DNA of 64,000 bases from assembly GCA_964441235.1 (NCBI GenBank), contig CAYTUQ010000002.1:62001-126000 (forward strand). The letters are read 5' to 3'. Under the pieces are notes generated by a model, which did no database searches, was not told the DNA's origin, and saw only the letters and a program-made list of their open reading frames with translations. The translations under genes were made by a program, and so were the position numbers. Of the stretch, positions 1-8,762 are shown piece by piece (the first letter of the stretch is position 1; each line of letters starts with the position of its first letter). The DNA comes from BS750m-G69 sp964441235 (GTDB lineage Bacteria; Fidelibacterota; UBA2242).

Positions 1-444
1 TACAAATATCGAGTGATTTGTAATACTTCGGGGACATTTCTTACTGCTGCAACTGTTGAAAATGAACCTATAGCATTTGAGATTAACGGTCAGAAAATTA
101 TATCAAATGGATTCGTAGCTGATTATGTAACTTACTATTTCGAAACATCAAATTTTAAAGAAGCATACTATCTTAGTTCAATTCTGAACTCTCCTATCCT
201 GAACATTCTGATCAAGCCTATGCAAGCACGGGGCTTATGGGGTCCTCGGGATATTCATAAAAAAGTTCTCGAGTTGCCCATTCCGCAGTTTGATGCGGAA
301 AACTCCCAACATCGGCAATTGACTGAATTGGGCCAAGCCTGCTCTGCCAAAGTCAGGCAGTGGGTCAACAGCGGCGGTCTCGGCAATATTCGCAGCATCG
401 GTACGCTGCTCACACGATGGAAACGTTATACGAAACCGGTATAA
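1..444 (+). CDS. C-terminal part of an adenine-specific DNA methylase (cut by window edge)
   Basis: The reading frame is open from base 1, so the true start lies outside the window; the GTG at 13 is internal. The visible 148 residues resemble the C-terminal target-recognition part of Eco57I/PglX-type N6-adenine methylases. They contain the segment LSSILNSPILNILIKP followed by RDIHKKVLELPIPQFD, a pattern typical of the tail of such enzymes, and then HRQLTELGQACSAKV, which starts a helical end. The catalytic domain (SAM motif, NPPY) is not visible. A TPR gene and an ATPase-PglZ fusion follow on the same strand, which suits the methylase of a BREX/Pgl-like phage-resistance locus. The family call rests on tail similarity recalled from the family and is moderately secure. 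Confidence 0.6.
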   Translation, partial: YKYRVICNTSGTFLTAATVENEPIAFEINGQKIISNGFVADYVTYYFETSNFKEAYYLSSILNSPILNILIKPMQARGLWGPRDIHKKVLELPIPQFDAENSQHRQLTELGQACSAKVRQWVNSGGLGNIRSIGTLLTRWKRYTKPV

Positions 445-482
445 TTTAATTTTGGGTTATTTTTAAAGTAAGGAAGTGTATT

Positions 483-671
483 ATGGTTGAACAATTAAGT
501 AAGGAAATTCTTGCTTTTGAAAGTGATCATATATGGGTACATGAGAATTTTGATGATTTGCTTAAAGATTATCAAGACCGGTGGATTGACAAATTTCAAG
601 TTTCAATCATAGCCTCAGCCTTTGTAGTCAATGGGACAGGCAAGTTTCAAGTATCACGTTTTACGTATTAA
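483..671 (+). CDS. Small protein, DUF5678-like N-terminus, possibly truncated
   Basis: This 62-residue frame starts at an ATG preceded by AAGGAAG at a good distance. Residues 1-36 (ending DDLLKDYQDRWI) look like DUF5678-type small proteins, where a similar segment leads into a W-[IV]-A/V strand. After residue 36 the similarity stops and the remaining residues contain a short internal echo (KFQVS twice, nucleotides CAAGTTTCAAGTA), so the gene may be frameshifted or broken there. It lies 38 bases after the methylase fragment on the same strand. Function unknown; it may not be functional. Confidence 0.4.
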   Translation: MVEQLSKEILAFESDHIWVHENFDDLLKDYQDRWIDKFQVSIIASAFVVNGTGKFQVSRFTY

Positions 672-1016
672 TTTATATGAAAGTAACCACGAATTACACT
701 AATTACACTAATTGAAACCGTTCACCCCGTTAGATACTTACTATTTTAAACAATGAATATCTATCAGGGGTTGTTATCTTACGGGGTTCATGGTTTACAG
801 TTTATGGTTAACGGTCTCTTAATCCCACCCCGATTTGTATAAGTTAGTTTTGAACATTAGACATTGAGATTTGTAATTTGTTTGAAATTTGATCCGCCAG
901 CTGGTGGATTAATATTTGCAATTTGCAATTTGATATTTATTTTGTCTCAGCCTTTTTAAATTTCACGCTTCGTTGTGGTGAAAAATCATGGGTGTTATTA
1001 ACAATATGTTGCTAAT
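672..1016. other. Gene-free stretch with hairpins
   Basis: No coding frame is supported here. The stretch is A/T-rich with repeated words such as TTTGCAATTTG. It contains an inverted repeat at 724-787 (listed separately) and a near-perfect palindrome at 892-909 (ATCCGCCAG then CTGGTGGAT). The sequence GCTTCGTTGTGG near 967-978 reappears at about 49,404-49,415, again beside an A/T word repeat. Confidence 0.6.
724..787. repeat. Inverted repeat with ACCCCGT arms (copy 1)
   Basis: The arms are ACCCCGTTAGATA at 724-736 and TATCTTACGGGGT at 775-787, matching at 12 of 13 positions with a 38-base loop. A second element with the same ACCCCGT ends and the same loop length lies at 37654-37717. A role (mobile hairpin or transcript structure) is not shown. 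Confidence 0.55.
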
Positions 1017-1985
1017 ATGTACTTTGAAGCTGAATTAAACGAAGCCATTCGGTTGAAACAGAAGAAGGAATATCACCGGGCATGGGAACTGTTTGATGAG
1101 ATTTCAAAGTCCAATCCCCGGTCGGCTTATTTCTGGTCCAATTATGCCCATTTGGCATTCCTGATGAACCGATATCAGAAAGCAAAGGAGTTTTCGGAAA
1201 CGGCTTTGAGCATTGACCCCCTGTCCAGATTTGTGAGGTCGTTATATTCATCTATCCTGCTTCACACTAATGATACAGCGTCTTCTCTGGAATTAATACA
1301 GGAACTCATCGAAGAAAAAATGGAAGTTCCTCTTTTGAAAAAATTGGTGAAAGCCGGTGAATCTCTGGGAATTCTCAACGATCTTGAGCCGTATTTCAAT
1401 GATTGGATTCTACGATTTCACAGTGATAGAGAATTTGTTTCAACAGCGGCTGAGTATTACCATAAAATTGGTAAGACAGAGAAGACAATTGAACTTTATC
1501 AACGACTGGTATCGGAAGAAAAATCAAACGATTTTATTTATGAACGTTTGATAGCACTTAAGACACTGGGCAAGTCAAGTCAGGAAAAAATCCGCGAACT
1601 GGAAATAATACTGAAGCTTCCATCTCAGGAGAGGAATATTCACCTACTTGGTCTGTTGGCACGAGAGTACAAGAAAAGCAAGGAGTGGGGAAAGGCAGAA
1701 CAAACATATCGCAAGATACTTTCCATTAATCCTGATGATTTGTTTCAAAAGAAACAGATGGGATTTCTCTACGCCCGGAGTGGCAATCTGGAACAGGCTG
1801 TTGAAATCTTGAAAGATTGTTTATTTAAAGACCCAGACGACCATTTTGTCCGTAGTTCCCTGCTCTCAGCTTTTAAAAAGATGAACAGTAAGGAAAAAGC
1901 TCTTCAATTCATTGATCAGTTGCTCCTCCATTATCCTGAGAAGAAGAGTTATCTGGGTATTCGGAAAAGAGTTGAGAAGTGGTAA
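1017..1985 (+). CDS. TPR-repeat protein beside BREX/Pgl-like genes
   Basis: This 322-residue protein is built of tetratricopeptide-like helix pairs. Clear units lie near residues 4-36 (ALKQKKEYHRAWELF-type), 38-70, and three at the C-terminus around 210-315 (for example KEWGKAEQTYRKILSINPDD and GNLEQAVEILKDCLFKDPDD). It has no signal peptide or membrane segment, so it is probably cytoplasmic. No strong Shine-Dalgarno precedes the ATG at 1017. It lies between the methylase tail and the giant ATPase-PglZ gene, all on the + strand, so an adaptor role in that system is plausible but inferred. TPR proteins bind other proteins; the partner cannot be read from the sequence. Confidence 0.8.
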   Translation: MYFEAELNEAIRLKQKKEYHRAWELFDEISKSNPRSAYFWSNYAHLAFLMNRYQKAKEFSETALSIDPLSRFVRSLYSSILLHTNDTASSLELIQELIEEKMEVPLLKKLVKAGESLGILNDLEPYFNDWILRFHSDREFVSTAAEYYHKIGKTEKTIELYQRLVSEEKSNDFIYERLIALKTLGKSSQEKIRELEIILKLPSQERNIHLLGLLAREYKKSKEWGKAEQTYRKILSINPDDLFQKKQMGFLYARSGNLEQAVEILKDCLFKDPDDHFVRSSLLSAFKKMNSKEKALQFIDQLLLHYPEKKSYLGIRKRVEKW

Positions 1986-2057
1986 TTGATAATTGGTGAG
2001 TGGTGTTTACTTAAATGTAAAAATTCAGTAAACTACGTCTGACTTAAAAAAAGATTA

Positions 2058-2289
2058 AAACGCAGAGGCGCAGAGAACGCAGGGAGAAAAAGAAATATTG
2101 TAAATAGATAAGATGTCGAAAATAGTATCATTAATTAGACGCTAAGGAAAGTTGAAAGATTATGAACATATATTTTAAACAGAGATTGTGAAATGAATAG
2201 GAAAATTAACATAACTAATCATAAAAATTCTGCGTCTAAAGAATATTATATATCATTTAAATCTCTGCGTTCTCTGCGCCTCTGCGTTT
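2058..2289. repeat. Long inverted repeat with CGCAGAGGCGCAGAG arms; fills the gap before the ATPase-PglZ gene
   Basis: The arms at 2058-2082 and 2265-2289 are perfect inverted copies over 25 bases (core CGCAGAGGCGCAGAG). They enclose 182 bases that hold no credible gene and two weaker echoes (GACGCTAAGG near 2139, CTGCGTCTAAAG near 2229). Such CGCAGAG/CTCTGCG words are common intergenic repeats in several bacterial phyla. A related word, GCGTCTTGGCGTCTTTGCGG, lies near 37867-37886. The rest of the gap 1986-2342 is A/T-rich and otherwise featureless. Confidence 0.75.
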
Positions 2290-2342
2290 ATAAATTTGGT
2301 TCTTTTTTTGTTCTGGTTTGTCCAAGTTAGGTGCACAACACT

Positions 2343-5300
2343 ATGAATAAACATGACCTAAAAATAGCTGATCTCATCACCGTTCCACCAGTGGAGACGG
2401 TAATTCAACTTGAAACGGCGGACAGCAGAGATTTAGATCTCAGCCGGGGACTCCTCACCTCATTCGTACTCACTGATGAAATCGAAAATGCCCTTGCTCA
2501 ACTTTTTACGCACATTCTGGAAAAGAAGGGTGCAGGGGCATTCCTGAAAGGGAATTACGGCTCCGGTAAATCTCATTTTCTGGCTGTCGTCTCATTGTTG
2601 TTGGAATCAAACCAGTGCTGGCAGTTTATCACTCACCCTCTACTCAAACAGTTTTCTGACATTCAGAAGCAACAGACTTTAATCGTAAAAATTGCTCTAC
2701 ATAACTATTCAGCCGGAGAACCTCTGGAAGCTATTATTCTGGAAGAAACAGAAAAGGCGCTTCAAGACCGAACTGGTAAACCCATACTTCTCCGCAGTAA
2801 GGCTTTGCTGATTGAGCATTTCAACCGATATATCCTTCCACAGCATTCAGAATTCTTAAAATCCGCTGACCACTCCAGAGAGAGTTGGAAACGTTTTTGT
2901 AAAACTGATCTGTCCCAAGCAGTGAAAAAGGTCACTGCCTTCATCCAATCCCATGGTATTCCTCTAAAAGCGCAATTCGATCGCCGTCAATCCCTTAGAA
3001 CACTCCTATCATTTTTGAAGAACGAGCAATTTGCGGGGATATTCTTCGCCGTAGATGAACTATCGGAATTCCTGAAATCCAAAAGCAATTCATCCCTCCT
3101 CTCTGAAGACCTTCGCTTTTTACAGTTTCTTGGGGAAGCATGCAAACAGAACCCTTTCTATCTGGTAGCTACCCTCCAAGAAAATATTGAACAAACGGGG
3201 TATGTGGAAGATGACCTGGTATACCGGATCAAGGACCGTTTCCCCTTAAGATTTAGCCTGTCTGCACACCACGTCAACCAGTTGATTTCCAAACGTCTTG
3301 TACAAAAGAAAGCAGGTTCGGATAAACCCATCCAGGTTGTGTACGACCGTTTCCGGTCATCTTTTCCAAAACTTGAAGTGGGACCAAAGACATTTACCGA
3401 AATATATCCGGTTCATCCGGATACGGTTACTATGCTGGAAGGTCTGACACCTATCTTCTCCCAACACCGAGGAGTGGTGGACTTCATCTATCACCAGTTG
3501 ACAGGTGATGAAAACAGGCAATGGGATGGAATGCTTTCACTTGGTGCCGATTGCCTGATGACTCCCGACACCATCTTTGACCATTTCCGCGAGCGAATCA
3601 AAGAGCACCCGGATTTAGAAGCCTATTCGGAAGTTGTATTCAAAACTATAGAGCGTGAAATCCCTGCTTTGTTTGAATCAGAGAAGGATCAACATATTGC
3701 CCTTAAGGCAGTAAAAATTCTGATTCTCGTTGAAATTTCCCCCCTTGAGAAACGCCCAACAATTCAAAAACTGGCGCAGATGGTGAATGAACCGGTCTCT
3801 GATCTGGAAGAAAATTTGAACTACCAGTATCTGGAAGAAGTTATCCTGGGTAAGTTGATTAAAGAGGGTTCTTTTGTTTGCAGGAGTGAAACGGACGCTG
3901 GTGAGATTGTTTATCACGTTAGTCTTGAACAAACGGTGCATCAGATGGTAAGAAACCGTGTGCAGGAATTCCTGAAACGCCCTGTGCAGATTCAGGAAGA
4001 ATTCTTAAAATTATTTCCCTATTTGCGTACATCTCAAATTCCGTTCACTTTCTTTACAGCAGGCCAGCGAAAGAAGTGTGTTATCAAGTGGCAAAATACC
4101 AATCGGGAAGGGTGGGTCTATTTCAAGCCATATCTTCCTGTTGGACAAGTTGATCTTGAGACTATTGTTCAGCAACTTAAGACTACAGAAAGTGATTTTG
4201 TATTAATTATTGGTGGAATTTCTGAAGAAGGAATGCCCGAACATCCACCCTTTGGATTAGACAACTTAGAGGGACATTTTACCAGCGCAATACTGGGGTG
4301 GTTACCACGACCATTTCAAGAGGAGAAGAAACTGTTCCTGCACCGATTCTATGCCTATACAAAGGTGCTCGATCAACTGGGCCAAGGGGGAGGAGCTCAG
4401 GAGCGCCAAATGCGAGCGATTGTCAAAGAGTGGTTAGAAACCAATGAGACTAATCTAGTGACTATCGTAGAGGATGCTTATTACGGTGGCAGAATTGCAG
4501 ACAATTCTGGCTGGCTGTCGTTTCGATTTTCCCTGCTATACCCTGATTTTATGCGGTTGTTACAGCAACTCTTTTCGCCGGTTTTGCAGAACCTTTTCCC
4601 ACGCCACGGTGAAATTATGCCAGGTGATGCTATTCAACCTTTTGCGGTGGAAAAATTATTTGTCCAGTTCATTCGTTCCGGGAAAATATCAAAAGAAGAT
4701 GCGAGAGCACAACATCTGGACACACTTATCACGGCTTATTTATCTCCCCTTTCCATTGTTGAGACTAGTGACGAAGAGGTAGTTTTATCTATCTCATTTA
4801 AGGAAAATACACTTGGAACTGAACTCATTTCCGCCTGTATTGGAGAAAAACCTGTGGATCTTTTCTCTCTCTACTGGCAGATGCGCAAGGGTAAGTGGGG
4901 AATATCAAAATTCCAGTTTCAATTGCTTCTGAGTGCCTTGCTTGCATCAGGTCGGTTGACAACGTTCCAATCCGGGAATGTAGTCCCTTTCCGGATGCTG
5001 ACGCAACTTTCGGATGGAAGCATTGATGCCGTTGGTGAAGGGAAGTTAGTTTCAGAGAATATTCAACAATCGTTACGACCTCTCCTGGCTCTCAGCGATT
5101 TTGAGGGGATTCCTGACCATTTTACTGTATCGACTCAAGAACAAATATGGCGGCGGCTGAAACAATTTCGTGAAAAACTGACGGTATTGTTAGCCAAGCG
5201 ATCTTCTTTAACATCTCGTTATGAGACCTATCCGGCATATCCAAGAATCGCCACTGCAATAGAGGTAAATCTGGAACTATTGGAACAATTCTGTGGAGCG

Positions 5301-7589
5301 ATGAAGGTGTCTTATTCAGCCCGGGAGGGGTTGGAAAAGATAGGAAGCGAGATGGGGCTGGATCGTCTTTATCAGGTTTCTGCTGAGGTAGAAAAATTGA
5401 AGACACTGAATATAATCCTTGAGACACATTTTGCTGAGTTAAATCAAATCTATACCTACCTTCACCACCCTTCCCTGCCGAAAGCTGTTTCGGAAGATAA
5501 GCCTTCATCTCAGGAATCGTTTCAGCAACTATATCGGCAGGTTGAGAATGGAGACTTTTTAGAGGTAGGCAGAATCGCAGACTTTTCACACCAGTTCTAT
5601 GAGTTTAAAAACCAATATGTCAAATGGTATTCCCAAGCCCATGATGAGTATTATTCCAGTACTGTTTTTCAAGAGTCGGCGGCAAAAGAAGCTGAGCCGA
5701 GAGTTCAGGTGTTGAAACGATTTCACCGCCTGGAATCTGTGGTAGCAACACCTGATTGGATTACGATTCAGGAGGAGATATTACATCTTCCCACCCCTTG
5801 CCGTCGAAAAGCAGATCGTCAAATTACTGCTACCCCAATCTGTGAGTGTGGGTTTATTCCGGGTCAAAAAATACCCGAATCTTCAAAAGAAAGAATTCGA
5901 CTTCTGGCTAAAGATGGCATCGAGAGCGTTCTTCATCAGTTGCAGACAACATTTCGCTGGGCAGTTGAGGAATATCTTGATGGACTTAACCGGGTTGGTG
6001 AGACAGAAATGGCCAATAAATTATCCCAACTTCTTACTATTCCTGCAGTCCAGGTGGAAAAAGTGTCTTACAAACTTCTTGAGTTGTCAACTGACCGTGT
6101 GATAAATGCTATAAATTCTGCCATTCGTGGGAAAGTTCTGATTCTCCAACGACCGGTGAGAACATTGATTGATAAAATCTCTGGCAAACAGATGACTGTA
6201 AAGGAGATTCGGAAGGATTTTGATTTGTGGCTAACTGGAGGAGAGGAAATTAGTGAGGATACTCACGTTCATATTTTAAGCAAGCAAGAGACGCCAGATT
6301 TTGATCGTCAGCAGTATCGGGGAGCAGATAGCATTGTGCACGAGGATGGAATCAGGTTTTTTGAGGCATTTTGGTTATTGGCATGGGCACTTCAGCATGA
6401 TAAAATAGAGTGGTTGGATTGGGTAAAAGGAAAATATCGAATTCGATCTGACGATTGGGAGATAATTTTATCTCTCCGTGAACAATTAGCTTCGGAAAAT
6501 GACAGTGCTCAAATGGCGATTTATTTCAGTCGTACACAGATTGTTTCCCGTCTGGAGCAATTGGTTGAGATAGGGGAAATGACTCTCGGTGAGCTCCAGG
6601 GCTTTATACTGAATGAAACTTTGCTGGAGAGTTTATCCCTTACAGCCAGTACCTATATCGCCAGGAAAATCGCTCCAACAGAGCCACTGCCGCGTGAATC
6701 TATACCGTTCCTCAAATCGTTACGTAGTCATTCCTGTCTGAATCAATGGTCTCATCTGGTATTACTAAAGCACTTTCTAACGACAATCGAGCTTGTGAGT
6801 CAGGGAGAGGCTGTAACTAATCGAATGAAATACTACCTGTCTGGTGGATGGCAATTGACCGGTTTGCTGGAAGAAGTAAAACAAAATAACAGTTTGATGA
6901 ATATTATTAGTGATGATCGTGTAAACTTGTTAACCGACCGAATTACAGTCCTACAGGAACAGCTAGTATTAGGAACCGAAGGTGTAGGAAAAAAAGAGCT
7001 CCCATTTCCATATTTTTCAATCAAGAAGTTTCCAAAACGGTTAAAAGAGTCAATTGCTCAATCTCCGGTAGTTTTGTTTATTGTTGATGCCATGCGCTGG
7101 GATGTGTGGGAGGGATTGCGGTCTTTGTTTGAGAAAACGTTATCGAACCATCGGTTGGATTATCTGGCAGCGATGGAAGTAGCCAGCCCTACCAATACAG
7201 AAGTGAATCGAGCTTTATTGATTCAGGAATTAGCAGATGTAACCGGCGCTTTGGAATGGTATTTAGAAACGGTGTCGGAAGAGCCGTCTAAGCAAAAAAA
7301 GGTCATCGAAAATCTGCACAGGGAGCAGGATCTTATCGTGTTAAATACCACCATTGTGGATACATTGCTACACGAACGTCGAGAACCATTCCTTACCATG
7401 TTGGATGTGATAAGAACCCGGATGGAAGCTTTGATGGGTCCTGTATTACGAGCCATTTCTCAGCGATCTACCGTTGTGATCACCTCGGACCACGGATTTG
7501 TAGAGAAGGATAGTAAGTATGCCCATGGAGGAGATTCCTACTTTGAAAAGGTGGTGCCATTTTCGGTGTGGAATGTAAATTCAGTGTGA
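2343..7589 (+). CDS. Giant BrxC/PglY-like P-loop ATPase fused to a C-terminal PglZ domain
   Basis: The open frame begins at a GTG at 2331. The ATG at 2343 is preferred because TTAGGTG lies about 9 bases before it, giving 1748 residues. The N-terminal part has a Walker A motif, GNYGSGKS, near residues 70-77 and a Walker B-like IFFAVDELSEF near 233-243, as in the large DUF6079/BrxC/PglY ATPases. The last ~180 residues carry VLFIVDAMRWDVW near 1576 and VVITSDHGF near 1710, the two metal-site signatures of PglZ (alkaline phosphatase superfamily). In canonical BREX and Pgl systems the ATPase and PglZ are separate proteins; here one chain has both. A methylase and a TPR gene precede it, so a phage-resistance role is likely but inferred. 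By eye the gene is less AT-rich than the operon at 8763-14672, which suggests a separate origin. Confidence 0.8.
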   Translation: MNKHDLKIADLITVPPVETVIQLETADSRDLDLSRGLLTSFVLTDEIENALAQLFTHILEKKGAGAFLKGNYGSGKSHFLAVVSLLLESNQCWQFITHPLLKQFSDIQKQQTLIVKIALHNYSAGEPLEAIILEETEKALQDRTGKPILLRSKALLIEHFNRYILPQHSEFLKSADHSRESWKRFCKTDLSQAVKKVTAFIQSHGIPLKAQFDRRQSLRTLLSFLKNEQFAGIFFAVDELSEFLKSKSNSSLLSEDLRFLQFLGEACKQNPFYLVATLQENIEQTGYVEDDLVYRIKDRFPLRFSLSAHHVNQLISKRLVQKKAGSDKPIQVVYDRFRSSFPKLEVGPKTFTEIYPVHPDTVTMLEGLTPIFSQHRGVVDFIYHQLTGDENRQWDGMLSLGADCLMTPDTIFDHFRERIKEHPDLEAYSEVVFKTIEREIPALFESEKDQHIALKAVKILILVEISPLEKRPTIQKLAQMVNEPVSDLEENLNYQYLEEVILGKLIKEGSFVCRSETDAGEIVYHVSLEQTVHQMVRNRVQEFLKRPVQIQEEFLKLFPYLRTSQIPFTFFTAGQRKKCVIKWQNTNREGWVYFKPYLPVGQVDLETIVQQLKTTESDFVLIIGGISEEGMPEHPPFGLDNLEGHFTSAILGWLPRPFQEEKKLFLHRFYAYTKVLDQLGQGGGAQERQMRAIVKEWLETNETNLVTIVEDAYYGGRIADNSGWLSFRFSLLYPDFMRLLQQLFSPVLQNLFPRHGEIMPGDAIQPFAVEKLFVQFIRSGKISKEDARAQHLDTLITAYLSPLSIVETSDEEVVLSISFKENTLGTELISACIGEKPVDLFSLYWQMRKGKWGISKFQFQLLLSALLASGRLTTFQSGNVVPFRMLTQLSDGSIDAVGEGKLVSENIQQSLRPLLALSDFEGIPDHFTVSTQEQIWRRLKQFREKLTVLLAKRSSLTSRYETYPAYPRIATAIEVNLELLEQFCGAMKVSYSAREGLEKIGSEMGLDRLYQVSAEVEKLKTLNIILETHFAELNQIYTYLHHPSLPKAVSEDKPSSQESFQQLYRQVENGDFLEVGRIADFSHQFYEFKNQYVKWYSQAHDEYYSSTVFQESAAKEAEPRVQVLKRFHRLESVVATPDWITIQEEILHLPTPCRRKADRQITATPICECGFIPGQKIPESSKERIRLLAKDGIESVLHQLQTTFRWAVEEYLDGLNRVGETEMANKLSQLLTIPAVQVEKVSYKLLELSTDRVINAINSAIRGKVLILQRPVRTLIDKISGKQMTVKEIRKDFDLWLTGGEEISEDTHVHILSKQETPDFDRQQYRGADSIVHEDGIRFFEAFWLLAWALQHDKIEWLDWVKGKYRIRSDDWEIILSLREQLASENDSAQMAIYFSRTQIVSRLEQLVEIGEMTLGELQGFILNETLLESLSLTASTYIARKIAPTEPLPRESIPFLKSLRSHSCLNQWSHLVLLKHFLTTIELVSQGEAVTNRMKYYLSGGWQLTGLLEEVKQNNSLMNIISDDRVNLLTDRITVLQEQLVLGTEGVGKKELPFPYFSIKKFPKRLKESIAQSPVVLFIVDAMRWDVWEGLRSLFEKTLSNHRLDYLAAMEVASPTNTEVNRALLIQELADVTGALEWYLETVSEEPSKQKKVIENLHREQDLIVLNTTIVDTLLHERREPFLTMLDVIRTRMEALMGPVLRAISQRSTVVITSDHGFVEKDSKYAHGGDSYFEKVVPFSVWNVNSV

Positions 7590-7664
7590 CATGCAAGCAA
7601 GAGATGAAAAAATTGGAAGACGAAATTTCGAAAACTACAGATATATCTCAACAGGTCACATCCC

Positions 7665-7711
7665 AAAGGGATCTCTACGAGGCAGGACTCCGCTTTTCGG
7701 AGGATCCCTTT
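7665..7711. repeat. Nested hairpin of the GAGATCCC repeat family
   Basis: The outer arms AAAGGGATC (7665-7673) and GATCCCTTT (7703-7711) are perfect inverted copies. Inside is a second hairpin, CTCCG-CTTTT-CGGAG (7688-7702). On the - strand the outer part reads GAGATCCCTTTGGGA, the same word found near 48757 and 54487. It follows the ATPase-PglZ gene by about 75 bases and could also act as a terminator, though no T-run follows. The surrounding 7590-7893 has no convincing gene. Confidence 0.6.
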
Positions 7712-7893
7712 CGGGATACTAGCAAGTTTTTAAAAATCCTTAGAGTAAATAGTTAATCTTTTGGATAATTTAAAAATGGAACTAAGTGGGAGATAAAAAC
7801 AAAAAGAGCAGCTATGAGAAATGTATCTGTATTTTACTGAGGATATAATACCATATTGGAGATATATACGCAGTTAACTACGGATATAAATAA

Positions 7894-7905
7894 GTTATAT
7901 GAAAT
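7894..7905 (+). repeat. Cassette-border word GTTATATGAAAT (copy 1)
   Basis: This 12-base word occurs at 7894-7905, 8589-8600 and 14778-14789, each time at the start of a new gene block. Here it lies 59 bases before the DUF7718/DUF5647 pair. No full attC-like fold is visible upstream of this copy. Recombination core sites of integron cassettes begin with GTT followed by a variable tail, so the position fits a cassette border. Confidence 0.4.
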
Positions 7906-7964
7906 TCGGCAACATAAGAAAAAGGGAAATGAGGTGCTGTATAAAATGAGAGAGGAAATGAGAA

Positions 7965-8279
7965 GTGGGTGAAACGAGTTTCTCAGCATTCTTGACACCT
8001 GATGATAGAGTCAGACATTATCACTTCAGTGTTAAAGGGAAGACAACAAAGTTCGTTGTTCAGTATGAGGCTTATATTCTTGGCGAATGGCGCCCCATTA
8101 TTAGATACGATACCGCTCATGGATTTGCACATCTTGACAGAATGCATCCGGATGGATCAGTGGAGAAAGTACCTCTTCCCTACTGGAACTATAATGAAGT
8201 ATTGACTTTTGCCCAGAATGACATCAAATCAAACTGGGAATGGTATCGTGAAAGATACAAGAAGGAGATGAAAAAATGA
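7965..8279 (+). CDS. DUF7718-like protein, first gene of a putative two-gene module
   Basis: This 104-residue protein begins at GTG, preceded by GAGAGGAAATGAGAA. It contains YEAYILGEWRPIIRYDTAHG followed by FAHLDRMHPDG, a pattern I associate with the DUF7718 family, in which a small beta-rich domain precedes a helical tail (here NDIKSNWEWYRERYKKEMKK). Its stop overlaps the next start by four bases (ATGA at 8276), so the two genes are translationally coupled. The size, pairing and isolation between two GTTATATGAAAT words suggest a toxin-antitoxin-like cassette; this is inference, and no catalytic residues can be assigned. Confidence 0.65.
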   Translation: MGETSFSAFLTPDDRVRHYHFSVKGKTTKFVVQYEAYILGEWRPIIRYDTAHGFAHLDRMHPDGSVEKVPLPYWNYNEVLTFAQNDIKSNWEWYRERYKKEMKK

Positions 8280-8551
8280 ACAAGAAGGAACTATTTGAGA
8301 AAAACCTGGAGCTGACTTCAGAATTTAGCAGATATGTTCTGGAGCATCCTGAAGTTGCAAGACGTATTCCTAAAGATGCAATAGTTGTGATTTTGCCTGA
8401 ATATGATCAGGAACTGGCAGAGGAAAATCTTAAAATAGTAAAGGCAAGAAGAGAGGAGAATCAGCCGATGATTGTTGTGAGGGTTAAAAAACTTGCTCCG
8501 CCAAGAAAATCCAGATTAGTTGAACCTACATTGGAATTAGTATCTGCTTGA
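8276..8551 (+). CDS. DUF5647-like protein, second gene of the module
   Basis: This 91-residue protein starts inside the end of the upstream gene (ATGA overlap). It contains LTSEFSRYVLEHPEVARRIP followed by DAIVVILPEYDQELAEENL and ends with RVKKLAPPRKSRLVEPTLEL. I recognise this as the DUF5647 family, common in archaea and bacteria next to DUF7718-type genes. It has no membrane segment. The function is unknown; a toxin-antitoxin or regulatory role is suggested only by the coupled pair architecture and the border repeats on either side. Confidence 0.7.
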   Translation: MNKKELFEKNLELTSEFSRYVLEHPEVARRIPKDAIVVILPEYDQELAEENLKIVKARREENQPMIVVRVKKLAPPRKSRLVEPTLELVSA

Positions 8552-8570
8552 AAGAAGGATGTTGCCGAAC

Positions 8571-8605
8571 TTCATAAACCCGCGAGACGTTATATGAAAT
8601 CGCGG
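8571..8605 (+). repeat. Cassette-border word (copy 2) with short hairpins
   Basis: GTTATATGAAAT lies at 8589-8600. It is preceded by a degenerate mirror TTCATAAAC at 8571-8579 (compare TTCATATAAC, the exact reverse complement of GTTATATGAA). It is also enclosed by CCGCGA at 8580-8585 and TCGCGG at 8600-8605. This looks like a shortened version of the site at 14700-14789. It separates the DUF7718/DUF5647 pair from the next gene block. Confidence 0.4.
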
Positions 8606-8634
8606 CTGAATATAATATAAAGTAAGAGGTAATC

Positions 8635-8754
8635 ATGAAAACCTATTTTTACGGAAAGTTAGCTCAAAATGAAACAGGGTTTAATTTTTTAATTTCAAAA
8701 CTAACAACAAAATGTTTCTGTTTGCTAACGAGCAATCATAAAAATATTGGTTAA
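8635..8754 (+). CDS. Possible 39-residue leader or remnant ORF
   Basis: An ATG at 8635 is preceded by AAGAGGTAATC, a good ribosome-binding site, and opens a 39-codon frame ending just before the PLD-helicase gene. The peptide is polar at the start and has two cysteines (KCFCLL). I recognise no family. It could be a small real gene, a leader for the operon, or the front of a decayed gene. Confidence 0.3.
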   Translation: MKTYFYGKLAQNETGFNFLISKLTTKCFCLLTSNHKNIG

Positions 8755-8762
8755 TTTTAGAT

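Noticed and set aside
4474..5589. Frames of 102 and 155 codons inside the ATPase-PglZ gene
   Set aside because: They are shadows of the large gene in other frames, with no recognisable domain.
7568..7756. 62-codon + strand frame overlapping the end of the ATPase-PglZ gene
   Set aside because: It overlaps the real gene, lacks a ribosome site and its second half is encoded by the nested hairpin repeat at 7665-7711.
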